Assembly: GCF_000003815.2 (NCBI RefSeq)
Contig: NC_049987.1
Location: 12,360,778-12,424,777 of the forward strand
Reading direction: 5' to 3'
Source of the DNA: Branchiostoma floridae
Lineage: Eukaryota > Chordata > Leptocardii > Amphioxiformes > Branchiostomatidae
DNA length: 64,000 bases
Made by a program: the position numbers and the translations under genes
Shown: positions 25,727-37,800 of the stretch, piece after piece
Position numbering within the stretch: the stretch's first letter is position 1
How the letters are laid out: each line of letters starts with the position of its first letter
The notes under the pieces: model-generated
Told to the model about the DNA's origin: nothing
The model's database searches: none
What the model saw: only the letters and a program-made list of their open reading frames with translations

Positions 25727-28500
25727 GGTCCTGTGTGTCCGCTACACCAGGCAGCACGGCGCACACCCCTCCGTCTCACCCCGGCCCGGACAGGCCTGCA
25801 TCCCAACAACAAATCACGGGCTCCTCCTGCCCTGCTCCTCAGCATAACACTCCACAGCGGCACCACAGCGCTCCCGGGGACCGCACAAATCCAAGGCAAG
25901 CCTGCGGGTATTCCTTACAAGACGTCTGAAGGAGGACAGCGTGTTTCCGTGTCACGTCTTCTCGTGGCTTGGCGTGAGCGAACCGCCCCGACCGCAGGAC
26001 TGTATCGATCTGTTTGCACGTCGTGTTTTGGACGGGCCCTTTGGCCTACTTAGGGCAATTAGCGGGTTGGCATCATCTTTATTTGGAGAATAAACAAACA
26101 CGGCGGACTTGTCGCGGCACTGAGGGACGTGTAAGAGCCATTGAAAGCCTTTTATACTGTACATGTTTATGTCATTTGATTGTCATTTATATTGTAGCGG
26201 AAACATTGACTCAAATCACTAATGGAACTGTGTCAAGTGAGACCGTAGCCACTCCAGCAGTGTGCATTACACACTCAAGCCACTTCTCACTGCGGCTCCG
26301 CTTTGTAAACCTGCCTGGAACTATGTCTGAATGAGGACGTGATACGACAGGAGTATTGTTTAGATGAGCACAAAATTGTGGATAGGTTACTAGTATTGTT
26401 TGATATTAAGTGTACGCATTTCTGTCTATATTTCAAGACAGATTCCTGCTTGTTCTGAGTCTACGTCATATCATATTGCCCCAGCGCACGGAGGAGGGAT
26501 GCCCGCACATGTTTTAATAGGACAACTGGATAGGAAATATGAAACGTTTTTTGTTCGATAACCCCACAAAAAGTCAGAAGATAAGTCCCAATAGTCAAAA
26601 CCAGGCGAACCAAAGCCATGTCGTCTCATATAAGATCATATATGATATGATCATAAAAGTTCCAGCTTACAGGTCGGAAATACATACCCTTACTGATATT
26701 TTTGACAAGGGTGCGCCCCTTTCTTATGATTTATATTTCGGCAAGCTTGATTGTTATAATCATATTATCATAATGGTAACACGAAACTAGGAATATATTA
26801 AGGAACGTCAAGGTTCTGATGTGGTGGTTCTTCTGTATTCACAGTGCCATTTATTTAGTTTGCGCTTTTGATATCATTACAGGAAAACCATCAGCTATGG
26901 CCCCAATTCGATAATATAGTATCTTACATAAGGTGACCTGCATTCGTTCAACTGAGAATACAGAATGGCATGATAAATTTGCAGCATAGCTGAGACTATA
27001 AAAACCGTAAATAAATGTACAGTCGACGTCCTGGTGCTTTTCTTTTCGTCCTCCTACAGACTGTCTTCCTGCAGTCACGTAAGAGCGACCTCTAGCGTCA
27101 ACTTTGAAAACGACATCTTACAGTCCAGGAATTTGTTTTGAGTGTCAGAAGCTCATAATGGATGTTTCTTTAGAAAAAGACATCAACAAAGCAGAAAGAT
27201 AGAGACAGTCGTCCATGTCTGCGTTATAAAATGTCTATTTCTAGCTTGTTAGCTGAGCTGGTAAATACACATCCTAGCAGCCTTGCACTTGACGAAGTTG
27301 AGTAATATTTAGGATCGCATCGCTTGCGTTTCGGTACACTTATGAATTTATATAACCTTTCTTCTTCTTTACGCACTTTTTTTCATCTAAACACTTAAGT
27401 TGACGTTATTTTTGCGATTGAACACACCAATGGTTAGGAATGACTCGAAATGAAATATTTCATTTTTTGAGACATCTCCTGTCAATCTATGTATAAGCCT
27501 CCAGGCTGGTATGAAGTATACTCTATTCCCTTCCCTATCTGTGTTAATAGTCCTGGCAATTTTGCGCAAGGCTCGAGCTCTGTATCGATGATTTTGGTCA
27601 CGGTATTCTACAAGCAGTAATGAAAAATGTCCCTACTGTTTGACCGCCATGTGAGTTGGGGTGATAACAAACCATCGTCAATCTGTGGGAAAAACACGGT
27701 GCCCATCTTGGAATGTTCCTCACGTCATGATATCAAAGGGTCATTTGTTTATGTGTAGGTTATTATCGATCGTTATCTGGTGGGAAAGGTTGATTGACAG
27801 TTTATATTGTATCTTTCAGTACACCTGTAGTCACGGGTTCCCAGTATACATAGAGATGTAAAACAACTTCTACGCAGCATTTCTCCTGAGCTCAGGATTT
27901 GAACTTGGCGTTATGTTCCTGGTTATAAAGGAAGGTTTACGTGTAAATCTAAATGTTGATATCTGCATGGAGAATGGACGTCTTGCGGGGGCTGCCGACT
28001 GTCTGACGCCACCGGGCTGTCTGTAGATATGAAGAGAAAATGTCTAAGTTAAATCAGACGTTCGGTCAGGCGAAACTGCAAACTGTCAGTTCCTTGTCAT
28101 CAAATCAACCTTGCGCGTCGCGAAATAAACGGTTTACCTCCCTCCATTCATCACTATAATGGCTCAGCTATTTGTTGATGCAAATTGTTACCATGTCGAC
28201 AGATGTCGTCTCTGATAGACCTTTGCCAAGGAGGTTATGTTTTCGGTAGCGTTCGGTTTGGTCGGACTCATACAGGCTTCTTACTGTATTGATATCTTTA
28301 GTTCTAGTTTAGGCTATGGTAGTGATATTCGATTCATAGCTCTTGGGGCCGAGAGTAAGAGGTGTAAGTTTAAGCTACCTAGCGGCTTTTGGGAACTACA
28401 GGGACCGGTTTACTGTCAGACTTTGAAAGGGAATAAGTCGAGATGAGATTGATGGGTCGTCATGATCTTTGGTACGTAGATAGCTTAAGTGAGACTTCAT
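25727..28500. other. Region 5' of the lectin gene, no gene recognised
   Basis: A GC-richer stretch at about 25730-26040 sits directly upstream of the minus-strand start codon and probably contains its promoter and 5' leader. No TATA box was confidently placed. The rest is AT-rich without coding signal. Confidence 0.4.
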
Positions 28501-28540
28501 ATAGGTAGGTATTTATTACAGTATCATGCATATTGGAATA

Positions 28541-28665
28541 TAATTTGCATAATCAATGAGGAAAGTTTATAAACTCTATTCCAACATGTGACATTTGTAA
28601 CGATAAAGAGAACATCGATAGATAAACATTATGTAAATGAGGCCCTAATTTGCATAATTAATGAA
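28541..28665. repeat. Two octamer/homeodomain-like composite motifs, 105 bp apart
   Basis: TAATTTGCATAATCAATGAG at 28541-28560 and TAATTTGCATAATTAATGA at 28646-28664 are near-identical. Each contains ATTTGCAT (the POU octamer) abutting a TAAT homeodomain core. Weaker copies occur near 28770 and 28885, so this is either an old tandem repeat or a regulatory cluster. Confidence 0.4.
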
Positions 28666-29280
28666 AAATGCTCTTACCCCATATTGGTAAAGAGAGAACT
28701 CCGTACTTTTGGCATTTGGAAATTATGTACAGGTTAACACCATTGACCATAAATTATGCGAACGAGGACTTGATTTGAATGAATTATTAGAAAATGCTAT
28801 TATAGCCTTTTTTTCGTAAGATATATTCATCTATGTCTGTTATTTGGGTGAGATGATCAAGTACAAAATGTACTAATAATATAATTTATGCAATTTGGGG
28901 CTTTATTTGGGGAATTAATGAGAACACAGAATGCAGTTGTAAAGGTTAATGTCATTAGGCGAAGGTATGGGGTCGTGTAACTCTACTTTAGCGGGCTGCC
29001 TGGTCTATTTCGTTCCAGCAGTAGATAATAAATATAACCCCTACTGTGTACGAATATCTAAAACATCAAACGATCTTAAGACCTTCATAACCGGTAGTGT
29101 AAATATTAAAGACCTTAGTGATAGTATAAACGATGCGTCAACGTACAAGTTGATTTATTCATATACATGTACTTGGTATGTCGGTACATCTACAAAGTTT
29201 GTTTGTTTGTATGTATAGTTGTAGAAGACTCTGTACGTTTTCTTTGGCAAATTCAATTACATGTACTATAAATGCAGAAA

Positions 29281-29455
29281 CTTTCGCATTGGCTTGATGT
29301 TCGCGGTTTTCGCGGTGGCCGCTTCACCGCGAATCTAAAACCACCGCGAACATTTTCCATAACAGTAAGAGACTGTAGTACAGTGCATGGTGAAATTAAA
29401 ACCACCGTGAAAAGTCCATTTTCCCGCTACCGCGAAATTAAATCTCCGCGAAATC
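29281..29455. repeat. Dispersed-type repeat rich in CCGCGAA / TTCGCGG
   Basis: Alternating TTCGCGGT and ACCGCGAA motifs recur with A-rich spacers (ATTAAAACCACCG and similar). The arrangement can fold back on itself. It resembles non-autonomous repeats seen in marine invertebrate genomes; there is no coding content. Confidence 0.5.
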
Positions 29456-30199
29456 AAATGCATGTACGATTTGTGGTATGTAATATTATCAGCAAGTGGT
29501 TTATGATAAAACAAACGCAAAGAGGTCTACTGACTATCTTCCCACGGAGCAAATATTAATTCTTTTTTATGATATAAGGTTCATTTGTTATCTGCCCTCA
29601 GAGAAGCTTCTTGTCGATTGTTGTTACCAGCCGAAGACGCCTGTGGCGCTATATGCTCATTACCACATCGTTTACGTACGCAGCGCTCCAACCATAGGCC
29701 TCGAATTGTGAGCAAGGGACCGAGCCTGTGCTTACACAATCTCTCGCTGGCTGGGGTTAATGACCCCTTCACGTCGAGGCCGGCCGCTAGGAGCGCTAAC
29801 CTATGCTCCAACTCGCTATGTAGTATAATGTTTGGCCAGGTGTTACCCAACACCGTCGCCATTTCGCTGGAACCGAAGGAAAATAGCAGCGATACCAGTA
29901 ACTGTTACGTCTTTTTGTGTGAAATTGATCCTCATAGCATTACCTGAGCGACCTGAATAAATAAACATACCCAGTGACCTGGAACAAACAACTTCTATAT
30001 TGTTCCCCTGTCGTCACTATTCACAACCATTCTTCTAACAAACCATATATTGTTCCGATTTCAATAACTGAGCTGATACATGTAGGTCCTTGAGATCTGA
30101 TTCGTAGTTCCATATTCAATATAGCTGATTCCCAGTAAACCATTATGATGTCGACCATTAAAGGACTGGCGGTGACACGTAAAGGCGCCCGACGTGAAA

Positions 30200-30230
30200 T
30201 TCGGAGAAAGTTGACTCACTGTTCCTGGAA
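30200..30230. promoter_or_regulatory. Paired STAT/GAS palindromes with an AP-1 site between, upstream of SOCS gene
   Basis: TTCGGAGAA (30200-30208) and TTCCTGGAA (30222-30230) both match the STAT consensus TTCNNNGAA. TGACTCA (30212-30218), a consensus AP-1 site, lies between them. They are 165-195 bp upstream of the SOCS start codon. CISH and SOCS2 promoters in vertebrates are known to carry tandem STAT5 sites that provide feedback induction; the role here is inferred. Confidence 0.6.
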
Positions 30231-30394
30231 ACGGAAATCAACCGACCTTATTTTCGCACGGTATGACTATACGCCGCAGGCAGGTGTCTCGTCTACTGCT
30301 ATGAAGATCGTGGAGTAGTATTGGAGATTCCCACTCTTTTAAGGGTCTTTTAATGCGACAGAAACGGTGGGAATATAGCTGACGTGTTACAGGT

Positions 30395-30979
30395 ATGCCT
30401 CGTGGCCAGGAGGGCCCAACCTCGGCCGAAAGCTGTGGTGACAGGAGCTCGGACTTTGACTTCCAGAGAATCAGCCGGACCGTGGACAAGCTGGAAGCGA
30501 GCGGCTGGTACTGGGGTCCCCTGACCGGGAAGGAGGCGGTGCAGGCCCTGCGGGACCGGGAGGCAGGCACGTTCCTTGTGAGAGACAGTGAGGACTCCGC
30601 GCACCTGTTCAGCGTGAGCGTGAAGACTCCCCTGGGCGCGACTAGCGTCAGGATCAAGTACACACAGGAGGGGAACTTCAAACTGGACTCGGGGGTCAAG
30701 AACCGCTGCTGCCCGGAGTTCGACTGCGTGATCAAACTGTTAGACTACTACATGCGGGAATCGTCCAGTGAGAAGGTGACGAAACATTTCTGGAAGGAGC
30801 CCGTGGGGAGGAGGAAGATCCCGCTGATTCTGTCCCGGCCTCTGGTGAGGAAGGTGCCGGACCTGCAGCACCTGTGCCGCCGGGTCATCAACGCGCACAC
30901 GCCGGACCGCCTCGTCTGGAAACTCCCGCTCCCAGGCCGACTAAAAAACTTTGTCATGGACTATCCCTTCTCATTCTAG
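30395..30979 (+). CDS. SOCS2: Suppressor of cytokine signalling, CIS/SOCS2 type (SH2 + SOCS box), 194 aa
   Basis: A single-exon gene. An in-frame TGA about 12 codons upstream makes the ATG at 30395 the first possible start. Residues about 35-125 are an SH2 domain: SGWYWGPLTGKEA at the start, then FLVRDS (60-65) with the phosphotyrosine-binding Arg63. Residues about 151-194 are a SOCS box with the BC-box LQHLCRRVIN, which binds elongin B/C, and the LPLP Cul5-box motif (178-181). The length matches vertebrate SOCS2 (198 aa) and CIS. Family members bind phosphorylated cytokine or growth-hormone receptors and recruit a CUL5 ubiquitin ligase to stop JAK-STAT signalling. The C-terminus (LPLPGRLKNF) looks closer to SOCS2 than CISH, but an invertebrate pro-orthologue of both is likely. 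An AATAAA at 31728-31733 could be its polyadenylation signal. Confidence 0.93.
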   Translation: MPRGQEGPTSAESCGDRSSDFDFQRISRTVDKLEASGWYWGPLTGKEAVQALRDREAGTFLVRDSEDSAHLFSVSVKTPLGATSVRIKYTQEGNFKLDSGVKNRCCPEFDCVIKLLDYYMRESSSEKVTKHFWKEPVGRRKIPLILSRPLVRKVPDLQHLCRRVINAHTPDRLVWKLPLPGRLKNFVMDYPFSF

Positions 30980-31511
30980 CATTGTTCGTGTAATCCTTAC
31001 TTATGCACATCACTATGTTATATACATGTCTGCATTAATGCATTTAATATCATCGATATCGCCGGTACTATTGCAGTATGCCCCGGGCCCTGATTGGGTA
31101 CGATTTCCATTTGTTGATGAGACGGGACTGACTGGCACCAAACAACACTGCGCCTTATGAGGAACTACACCTATGTACATGTCAAGAATATATATTTTCT
31201 TCGGATCAGATGTGTACTCATGTTTCAAAAAGTACAGCTTCTTCTCATCTGGTTTCAAAACGAAAGCGCTGTGTACAATCAAAACGCTATAATTCAGACA
31301 AAGACGTGTAATAACGTTGCTGACCCCGTTTAAAGACAGGTTGAAAACATGATGGTGCGGCTGGCACCCATGGTATCCTGTTTATGTACGTACTCATGAT
31401 TATATGAGATAAACTTGCACGTGTATATAAAACTTGGTAGCGCCCGATTTAAACAATGTCAGTATTAACATAATTTATGACGAGACATGAAATGTTACGT
31501 TATAGAATTAA

Positions 31512-31652
31512 TACAGTCAAACCTTTACAGACCTCTATATAAGGGCCACCTGACCAATGTGACCACCAGTCTATGTGGGTCCCGTTGACACAAGCACTAT
31601 GAATCCTGTCTATAGTGACCATTAGTGGCCATTTTGGTCAGGTTTGACTGTA
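31512..31652. mobile_element. ~140-bp Tc1/mariner-type MITE with TA flanks
   Basis: CAGTCAAACCT after TA at 31512 is the inverted complement of AGGTTTGACTG before TA at 31652. TA on both sides fits a TA target duplication. The interior has imperfect complementarity (GGCCACCTGACC... against ...GTGGCCATTTTGGTC). Confidence 0.8.
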
Positions 31653-32471
31653 TAAAACAGTCTATCAACAAATGTATAATTTGTCCGTTTTCGAGTTGTG
31701 ACGTTTCCCCTGCTGGTTAGGGATTCGAATAAAAATGTTTCAAATATTTCCGTGGTTCATATGTAAATCTTTGCGTAGATTTTGATGCGTCTTTGTTTGA
31801 TGTACGTGGTTTAATTGTCATTAACCATTGCTATAGATTGGTCGGCCTGTGTTTTGAGATCATAAGAGCTCTGTATTGAATCCGATTTCATACAGACCTC
31901 GATCCTGTTCATGGCCTTTAGGACTAGTATGTTGGCCATGTTCGAGCGGCCAAAGTTTGGGACTAGATAAAGGCACATAGCCAACTTAGTGCTCTATGCG
32001 TTTACCATACATGCATAGAGCCAGAGCACTACATTTACCGTTTTGTGTGCGATCATCATGAGTGATTTTTTTTTCTTTTTCTAGAAATACTCATACCCGC
32101 GACAAGGCAAGCTAACCACCCAAACAAACAAACAAGCATGCATGCACAGAAAATTTTGTTGTGGACTATTTGTTCATTTGTGCTGCGAGAAATCATCACA
32201 TAGCCTGACCCGCGAGTTTGACGTTGACACAAAAGTCAGAATACTTTGCGGCTTTGAACGCCAAAGCGCTGTACGTGTGGCCGTACCGTGAGAGCTCAGG
32301 TTACAGACTCATGAGATCAGTTGCATTACAACTTTAAGTTACTGTGGCGCGCCGCAACCTGGATGACGCCACAGTAAAAGCAAATGATTGTGAATTGTGC
32401 CCTGCCGTTATCATAACTGAACATGATGAAAATCAGTAAACATCACAAAAGCTTTCATTGCGATCTTTGAC

Positions 32472-32649
32472 TAATCTCCAAGCAGATCCTACGGTAGCAT
32501 AAGATAGTATCAAAAGCTGGCAGAGGAGTGAAGCCGGCTTATGAGTGTGTTTTGCTACATGGCAAAATTAATGTACACCTCTGGGCTAACTACACTCCTT
32601 GGCCAGTTTGGTACTATCTTATGCCATTGTTGGATCTGCTTGGAGATTA
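32472..32649. mobile_element. 178-bp MITE (TAATCTCCAAGCAGAT ends), perfect 9-bp target duplication
   Basis: The ends TAATCTCCAAGCAGATC and GATCTGCTTGGAGATTA are exact complements. Further inner complementarity (AAGATAGTA / TACTATCTTA) follows. ATCTTTGAC occurs immediately on both sides (32463-32471 and 32650-32658). Confidence 0.95.
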
Positions 32650-33007
32650 ATCTTTGACCCAGATCCTGGAACAAATGTCAGTGTGGGTAAGCGGAGCAAT
32701 GTCACATCTACATAGACTAATCCCTGACACACTTATCAAGACAAAACAAGAAAAACTAAAGATAATATCAAAATTCCGACCCTACCATTAAGTCGTTTAA
32801 AAATTGATCCTGTACTAACTTAACCTTACAGTGATTGTTATGTAACAGCACAGTGATATAATCGTCTCCCTCTGCTTCCAAAAAAGAAGTAAAGTCAAAC
32901 CCAACCTGTTTAGAAATAGCCAACACTAGTATTAGAGCAGAATATTGTTTATAACTGTTCATTGTCACTGTATATCTACTATGTTTATACCATGTACGTA
33001 CTTGCAA

Positions 33008-33199
33008 TTAGCAAATAAACTTCATTATAATGGCGATAAGCTTGGCGTATTTTATGAGTTCTGCTTTTCGTGCGTCGCCCGCTCGGCTGACGGCAGCTAG
33101 TTCCTGGAACAGCCGTATAACCGCGCCGGTTTTCCCGGGAAACAGGATGGTGCTGGGTAACACACCTGCCAGATCCGCCAACTGCTTGATTATACATTG
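33008..33199 (-). CDS. Possible coding exon or transposon-derived ORF, 63 codons, unknown
   Basis: A minus-strand frame is open from an upstream TGA to TAA at 33008. It reads QLADLAGVLPSTILFPGKTG, then AVIRLFQELAAVSRAGDARK, then AELIKYAKLIAIIM. The regular helix-like pattern and GC-rich codons look coding, but there is no early Met. It would therefore need a splice acceptor near 33185 or be a fragment of a mobile element. No family was recognised. Confidence 0.25.
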   Translation of the reverse strand, partial: QCIIKQLADLAGVLPSTILFPGKTGAVIRLFQELAAVSRAGDARKAELIKYAKLIAIIMKFIC

Positions 33200-33719
33200 T
33201 CACAATGTATGGAGGACAGTCTCCGCTCTATTGAATTGTGCTGTGTATACACCATTACATTCAAAGTGCGCAGAGAAAAAGAAAATGTAAAACAAATGCT
33301 AGAAATTGTATCCGGACGAGAAATGCATGCATATGCAAATTGCAATGTTCAAATTGCTGAATGTAGCGGTTGTTTATTACAGGTTGCACTCCGTGTAGGT
33401 GGGTTTGACGCACAATAGATTGTAGTACAATATAATACCAAGTGTCTTAATCATTGGTATTAGTTACTATTACAGACTACAGCAGACTTTCTCACAGACA
33501 CGCAGACGTCACAGCTACGCCAACCCAGCTATCAACAGTACTCTGAGTCGATTAAAGTGTAAGATTAAGCAAATTCTCTTGGCAACCCTTCAGAACGAGA
33601 TCAGACGTGGAATTCATTAATGCAGCTACGTGTAAAAGGTAAATATCAGCCCCTCACAACCGATTGTGCTATTTAAAAACATATCTTGTGATATTTTCAT
33701 CTGATACTGAAAATGAAGA

Positions 33720-34140
33720 AGCGGCCCAAATTCGAACTGGACGTTTGTACCTGCGCCAGACGTGCATTCCTGGCCACTCTTATCCCAAAGTGTCATATAA
33801 AATTCAAGAATCAGTGCTCACCCACTAGAGATAGAAAATGGACGTTATAAGAAGTTGTCAGTTCAGTATACTGAGATTGTGCAAATACTGTGCGACGGAT
33901 GCAGTTGAAGATGAAATATATTTCATATGTAACTGCCCCCATCATGACGATGAAAGAAACAACCCTTTTGACACAATCAAAACAATATTTCCAACCTTTC
34001 ACCAGCTAGCAGACCTCCAAAAAACTGCATTCCTGTTCAAATCACAGAACCCACTAATCATTAAAAACCGTGAGACTTTTAATAAGCCACTGCCTCCAAA
34101 GAAGAAGTCAAACCTTCCAGTAAAGAATCATTAGAATCAT
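33720..34140 (+). mobile_element. LINE ORF2 C-terminal remnant
   Basis: Plus-strand translation gives RLCKYCATDAVEDEIYFICN followed by CPHHDDERN, the Cys-rich C-terminal motif typical of CR1/jockey-like LINEs. The segment ends at a stop near 34131. Upstream sequence is disrupted and no catalytic RT domain is present. It is a different copy from the minus-strand one near 3.5-4.2 kb. Confidence 0.75.
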
Positions 34141-34852
34141 GCATATAGATAGCTGTATAGAATAGACACTAGTTACTTTTTACTGTCTGTATCCTTGCAA
34201 TTAGCCTACGGGCATGGATTTGCAAGTGGATGAATATCACTTTAAAATGATTGTCTGTCAAGTCGCAAACAGATTTTCCTCAGTCACTGTACTGAATCGA
34301 GAGAAATGAAAGCTTCAGACGGAGAACGTGGTTTCTGGCCAAGACAATCACTATGAGATGTGGGCGGCATTGTAATTCCACCTGCTCATTAGTACTACTG
34401 TCTAGCGTTTCAATTCACCTCTTACCAGTTAATGTAAGCTGTCGGTTACAGACGGGAGACCTCCTTACGCAGTCTTTCATGTCTTTTGTCGCTCCAGTAA
34501 CGCGTTCGAGTCATAACAATGGGAACATGGCCACTATCCCGAAGATATTCTTTTATTTATCTAGATAAATCAAAGATATTTTATTCAGAATATCACATGA
34601 TATTTAAACAAAATGACCTCAGATACAGCATCCAATGTTACTTAGTGGTAACCCCTCATATTATATATATCCTGTTTTACACCCATTTTGTCCCCTTTCA
34701 TTGAATGAACTCGTCCAGCTTCCGTATCCGGTCCAATCACCTGAGCCTGACTCATGATCACACAGTGGGTGTAGCACTGCAGCTGATACAAACTTTAATA
34801 GAACTCACAGAATATTGTGAATACCACAAGCAGTTCAAACCGAACCAGCAAA

Positions 34853-37800
34853 ATGCCACTTTGTGGAGGAGCAAATGAGCCAGAAGCGGCGACAGAAGAG
34901 GTGCAAGCCATCTGTGATCAGGTAAAGCTTGGTTTGGGGGAGGGGGGTTGGTAGAGTAGAGTGGTAGGCAGGGGTTCAAAAATTATAACAAAGTTCTTCA
35001 GCCATTGAAGCACACCGGGAACATGTTGTATGGCAAGTATAAATTTGATAAGTAGAAAGTTAACAGTTGAATGTCATGATTGAACCATGATTTTGTATGC
35101 GTGACTCTTTTTCTTGCAAAGTTGCCAGGCCTGGCCAAATTATGAACACATGACACAGTTCTAACTGTTGACCTTTAGAACAATCATGGGAATGAATTGT
35201 GCACGTAGGCGTTGGGCGTGAAGAGTTGTTTTTGCTGTAACCATCTTGTGGCTGACTGATCCACTTACAAAACAGGTTTGGTTCCCGAGGCATTTGCATA
35301 ATTAACATTACATTTTACGAACATTAAGTTACTGTAGTTGTGAAGATTGGAGGAGGTGGAAAATACAAATCTTGAAAATTATATATATTGTATTTTCACA
35401 GTTTTCATTGTGACCTCGGCACCACAAAATTATGACACTGTGAATTTCCATTGTATTATGTACTATACTACAGCATAATTGTTGTTTCAACTGTAAACTT
35501 AACACACAGTCCCCCTTCTCCATTATGACTTAACGTTACTTGCCCTCCCTACTGTAGCCTGGATACCAGACCCCAGCCCAATCTCACAATATTTTTGAGA
35601 TCGGGCTAGTGTCTGGTATCCAGGCTACCCCTACTGCCAAATTATGTCTACACAAAAAGCAAAGAATTTACAGTTCTTGATTTTGGCAAATCGGAGTACT
35701 GTGTGAAATCTGATTCTATAACCTTTGACATTGTGAGAACCATTTCCTGATCACATGTTTGTCACACGCTGCTATTTCTCAGTTAATCTGTTCCAGCCAA
35801 GACACATTTGTTTTAAGGCATAAAATCTTTTTAATGTAGCATTAAGTACTTTTATTTGCACCTTCAAACTACAACACCTTTGTGGGCTCATTGATCTAAT
35901 CTCCAAGCAGATGTTGTGGTGGGATAAGATAGTATTAAAGCTGGGAAAGGAGTTTGGCCAGCAGAGGACTTTTTATTCCGCTGCAATTACCATAGATCCT
36001 GCTTGATTTTACTTATTATGAATGAATGAATGTTTATTGATTGGTTGGCCAACCCACATGGGCTTATTATATGGGTATGTGTACAATTGATACTGAAGAG
36101 GATTGTATTCCCATTTATTTTGATGAATAAACCCTGTCTACATTCTCTAACTATTGCAAGATGGAGAACAACAGCTGATGGTAAATCAGATACATATACA
36201 TAGTGAGTGAGTGTCACATGAGTGTATGTTCACGACATAGCTGGGGCACTGAACAATAAAAGACAGGTGGATCTAGCAATACTTGATTTCACTAAAGCCT
36301 TCGACAAAGTCCCACATAGCAGACTCATAACAAAACTGGAGTACTATGGAATTCAAGGTTCTACATTAAACTGGTTAAAGGCTTTCCTGACGAATAGAGA
36401 GCAAACGGTAGTGGTAGAAGGGAAGGCCTCAGCTCCAGTTAAAGTAGCATCGGGAGTTCGCAAGGGACTGTTCTGGGACCATTGCTCTTCCTCTTGTACA
36501 TAAACGACTTGCCAGACCAGCTCGATTCAAGTGTGAGGTTATTCGCCGATGATTGTCTGCTATATATAGAGGTATCTGCAAAGAATGACTCACAACTTCT
36601 TCAGAAAGATCTGAACACCCTGGAAGAATGGCAAAGGAAATGGCTTATGCAGTTCAATCCTGATAAGTGCTATATCATGCACATAACGAACAAACGCACG
36701 CCAAATGTGTCCCCTTACCAGTTTTGTGGTCAGACATTAGCAACCACAAAAAGCCACCCATACCTAGGTTACGTTAACAACTGGGCTGAAGTGGGGTGTC
36801 CATGTTAACAAAATAACAACCAAGGCTAAACAGACATTGGGAGTGATCAAACGTAACTTGTGGGCATGCCCAGCCCGCGTAAAATCACTTGCATACACGT
36901 CACTGGTAAGACCTAACCTTGAATATGCTGCAACAGTATGGGATCCGTATACAAAGAAAGACAAAGATAAACTTGAAAGGGTACAGAACCAAGCTGCCCG
37001 ATTCTGTACAAACAACTACAACAGGGATGCTAGTGTTACCAAAATGAAAACAGATCTACAGTGGACATCACTTGAAGACAGAAGGAAAATGTCCAGACTT
37101 TGCATGATGTACAAAATGACCAATAAGCTGGTGGACGTACCGACTGATAAGTATCTAATACCAGCTCAAAAAAGAACAAGAAACAGCCATGACTTCAAGT
37201 ACCAGAGTTTCCAAGCTAGGATTGATGTGTTCAAAAATTCGTATTTTCCCAGAACTATCGTAGATTGGAATTTGTTATCACCAAGTACAGTAGGGGCATC
37301 TTCTCTGGATAGTTTTAAAGAACGCTTGCAGTTAGATGTGCAAAAGTTAGGTGTGACGGATCGTTCAGTGTAATATAACCAGCTGCTGCCGCGCCGCGTG
37401 CCTGCGAAGCTGGTGTGTTACGCCGAATGGCGGTTATACCGGCTATACAGATACAGATACAGATACAGAGTCATGGTCAAGACTAGTTACCTGTATTCTG
37501 TATAGTCACTTCTGCTTTTAGGAGAAGAATGTGTGATCTTTATCTATTAATAGAAAAAATGTATGTTACCATTGATTGATTGCATCATAGATGGTTTCAA
37601 TTTTGTATGCTAATGCTATGGTAAAGGGCTTGTGATATGAGGAACCTTGCATTGTATTGCAAGGCCACAACAGCAAATTTCATGGCTGACATCTGCGTAC
37701 AAAAAAGGACTACAAATCTAATCTTAAGAGTTAGAAAAAAAGCAAAGTGGGCACAAAAGCAACACTATTAAAAATCTAATTCTTATGGCCTTTAATAGGA

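Noticed and set aside
30238-30735. A 165-codon minus-strand open frame
   Set aside because: It is the antisense shadow of the SOCS coding sequence.
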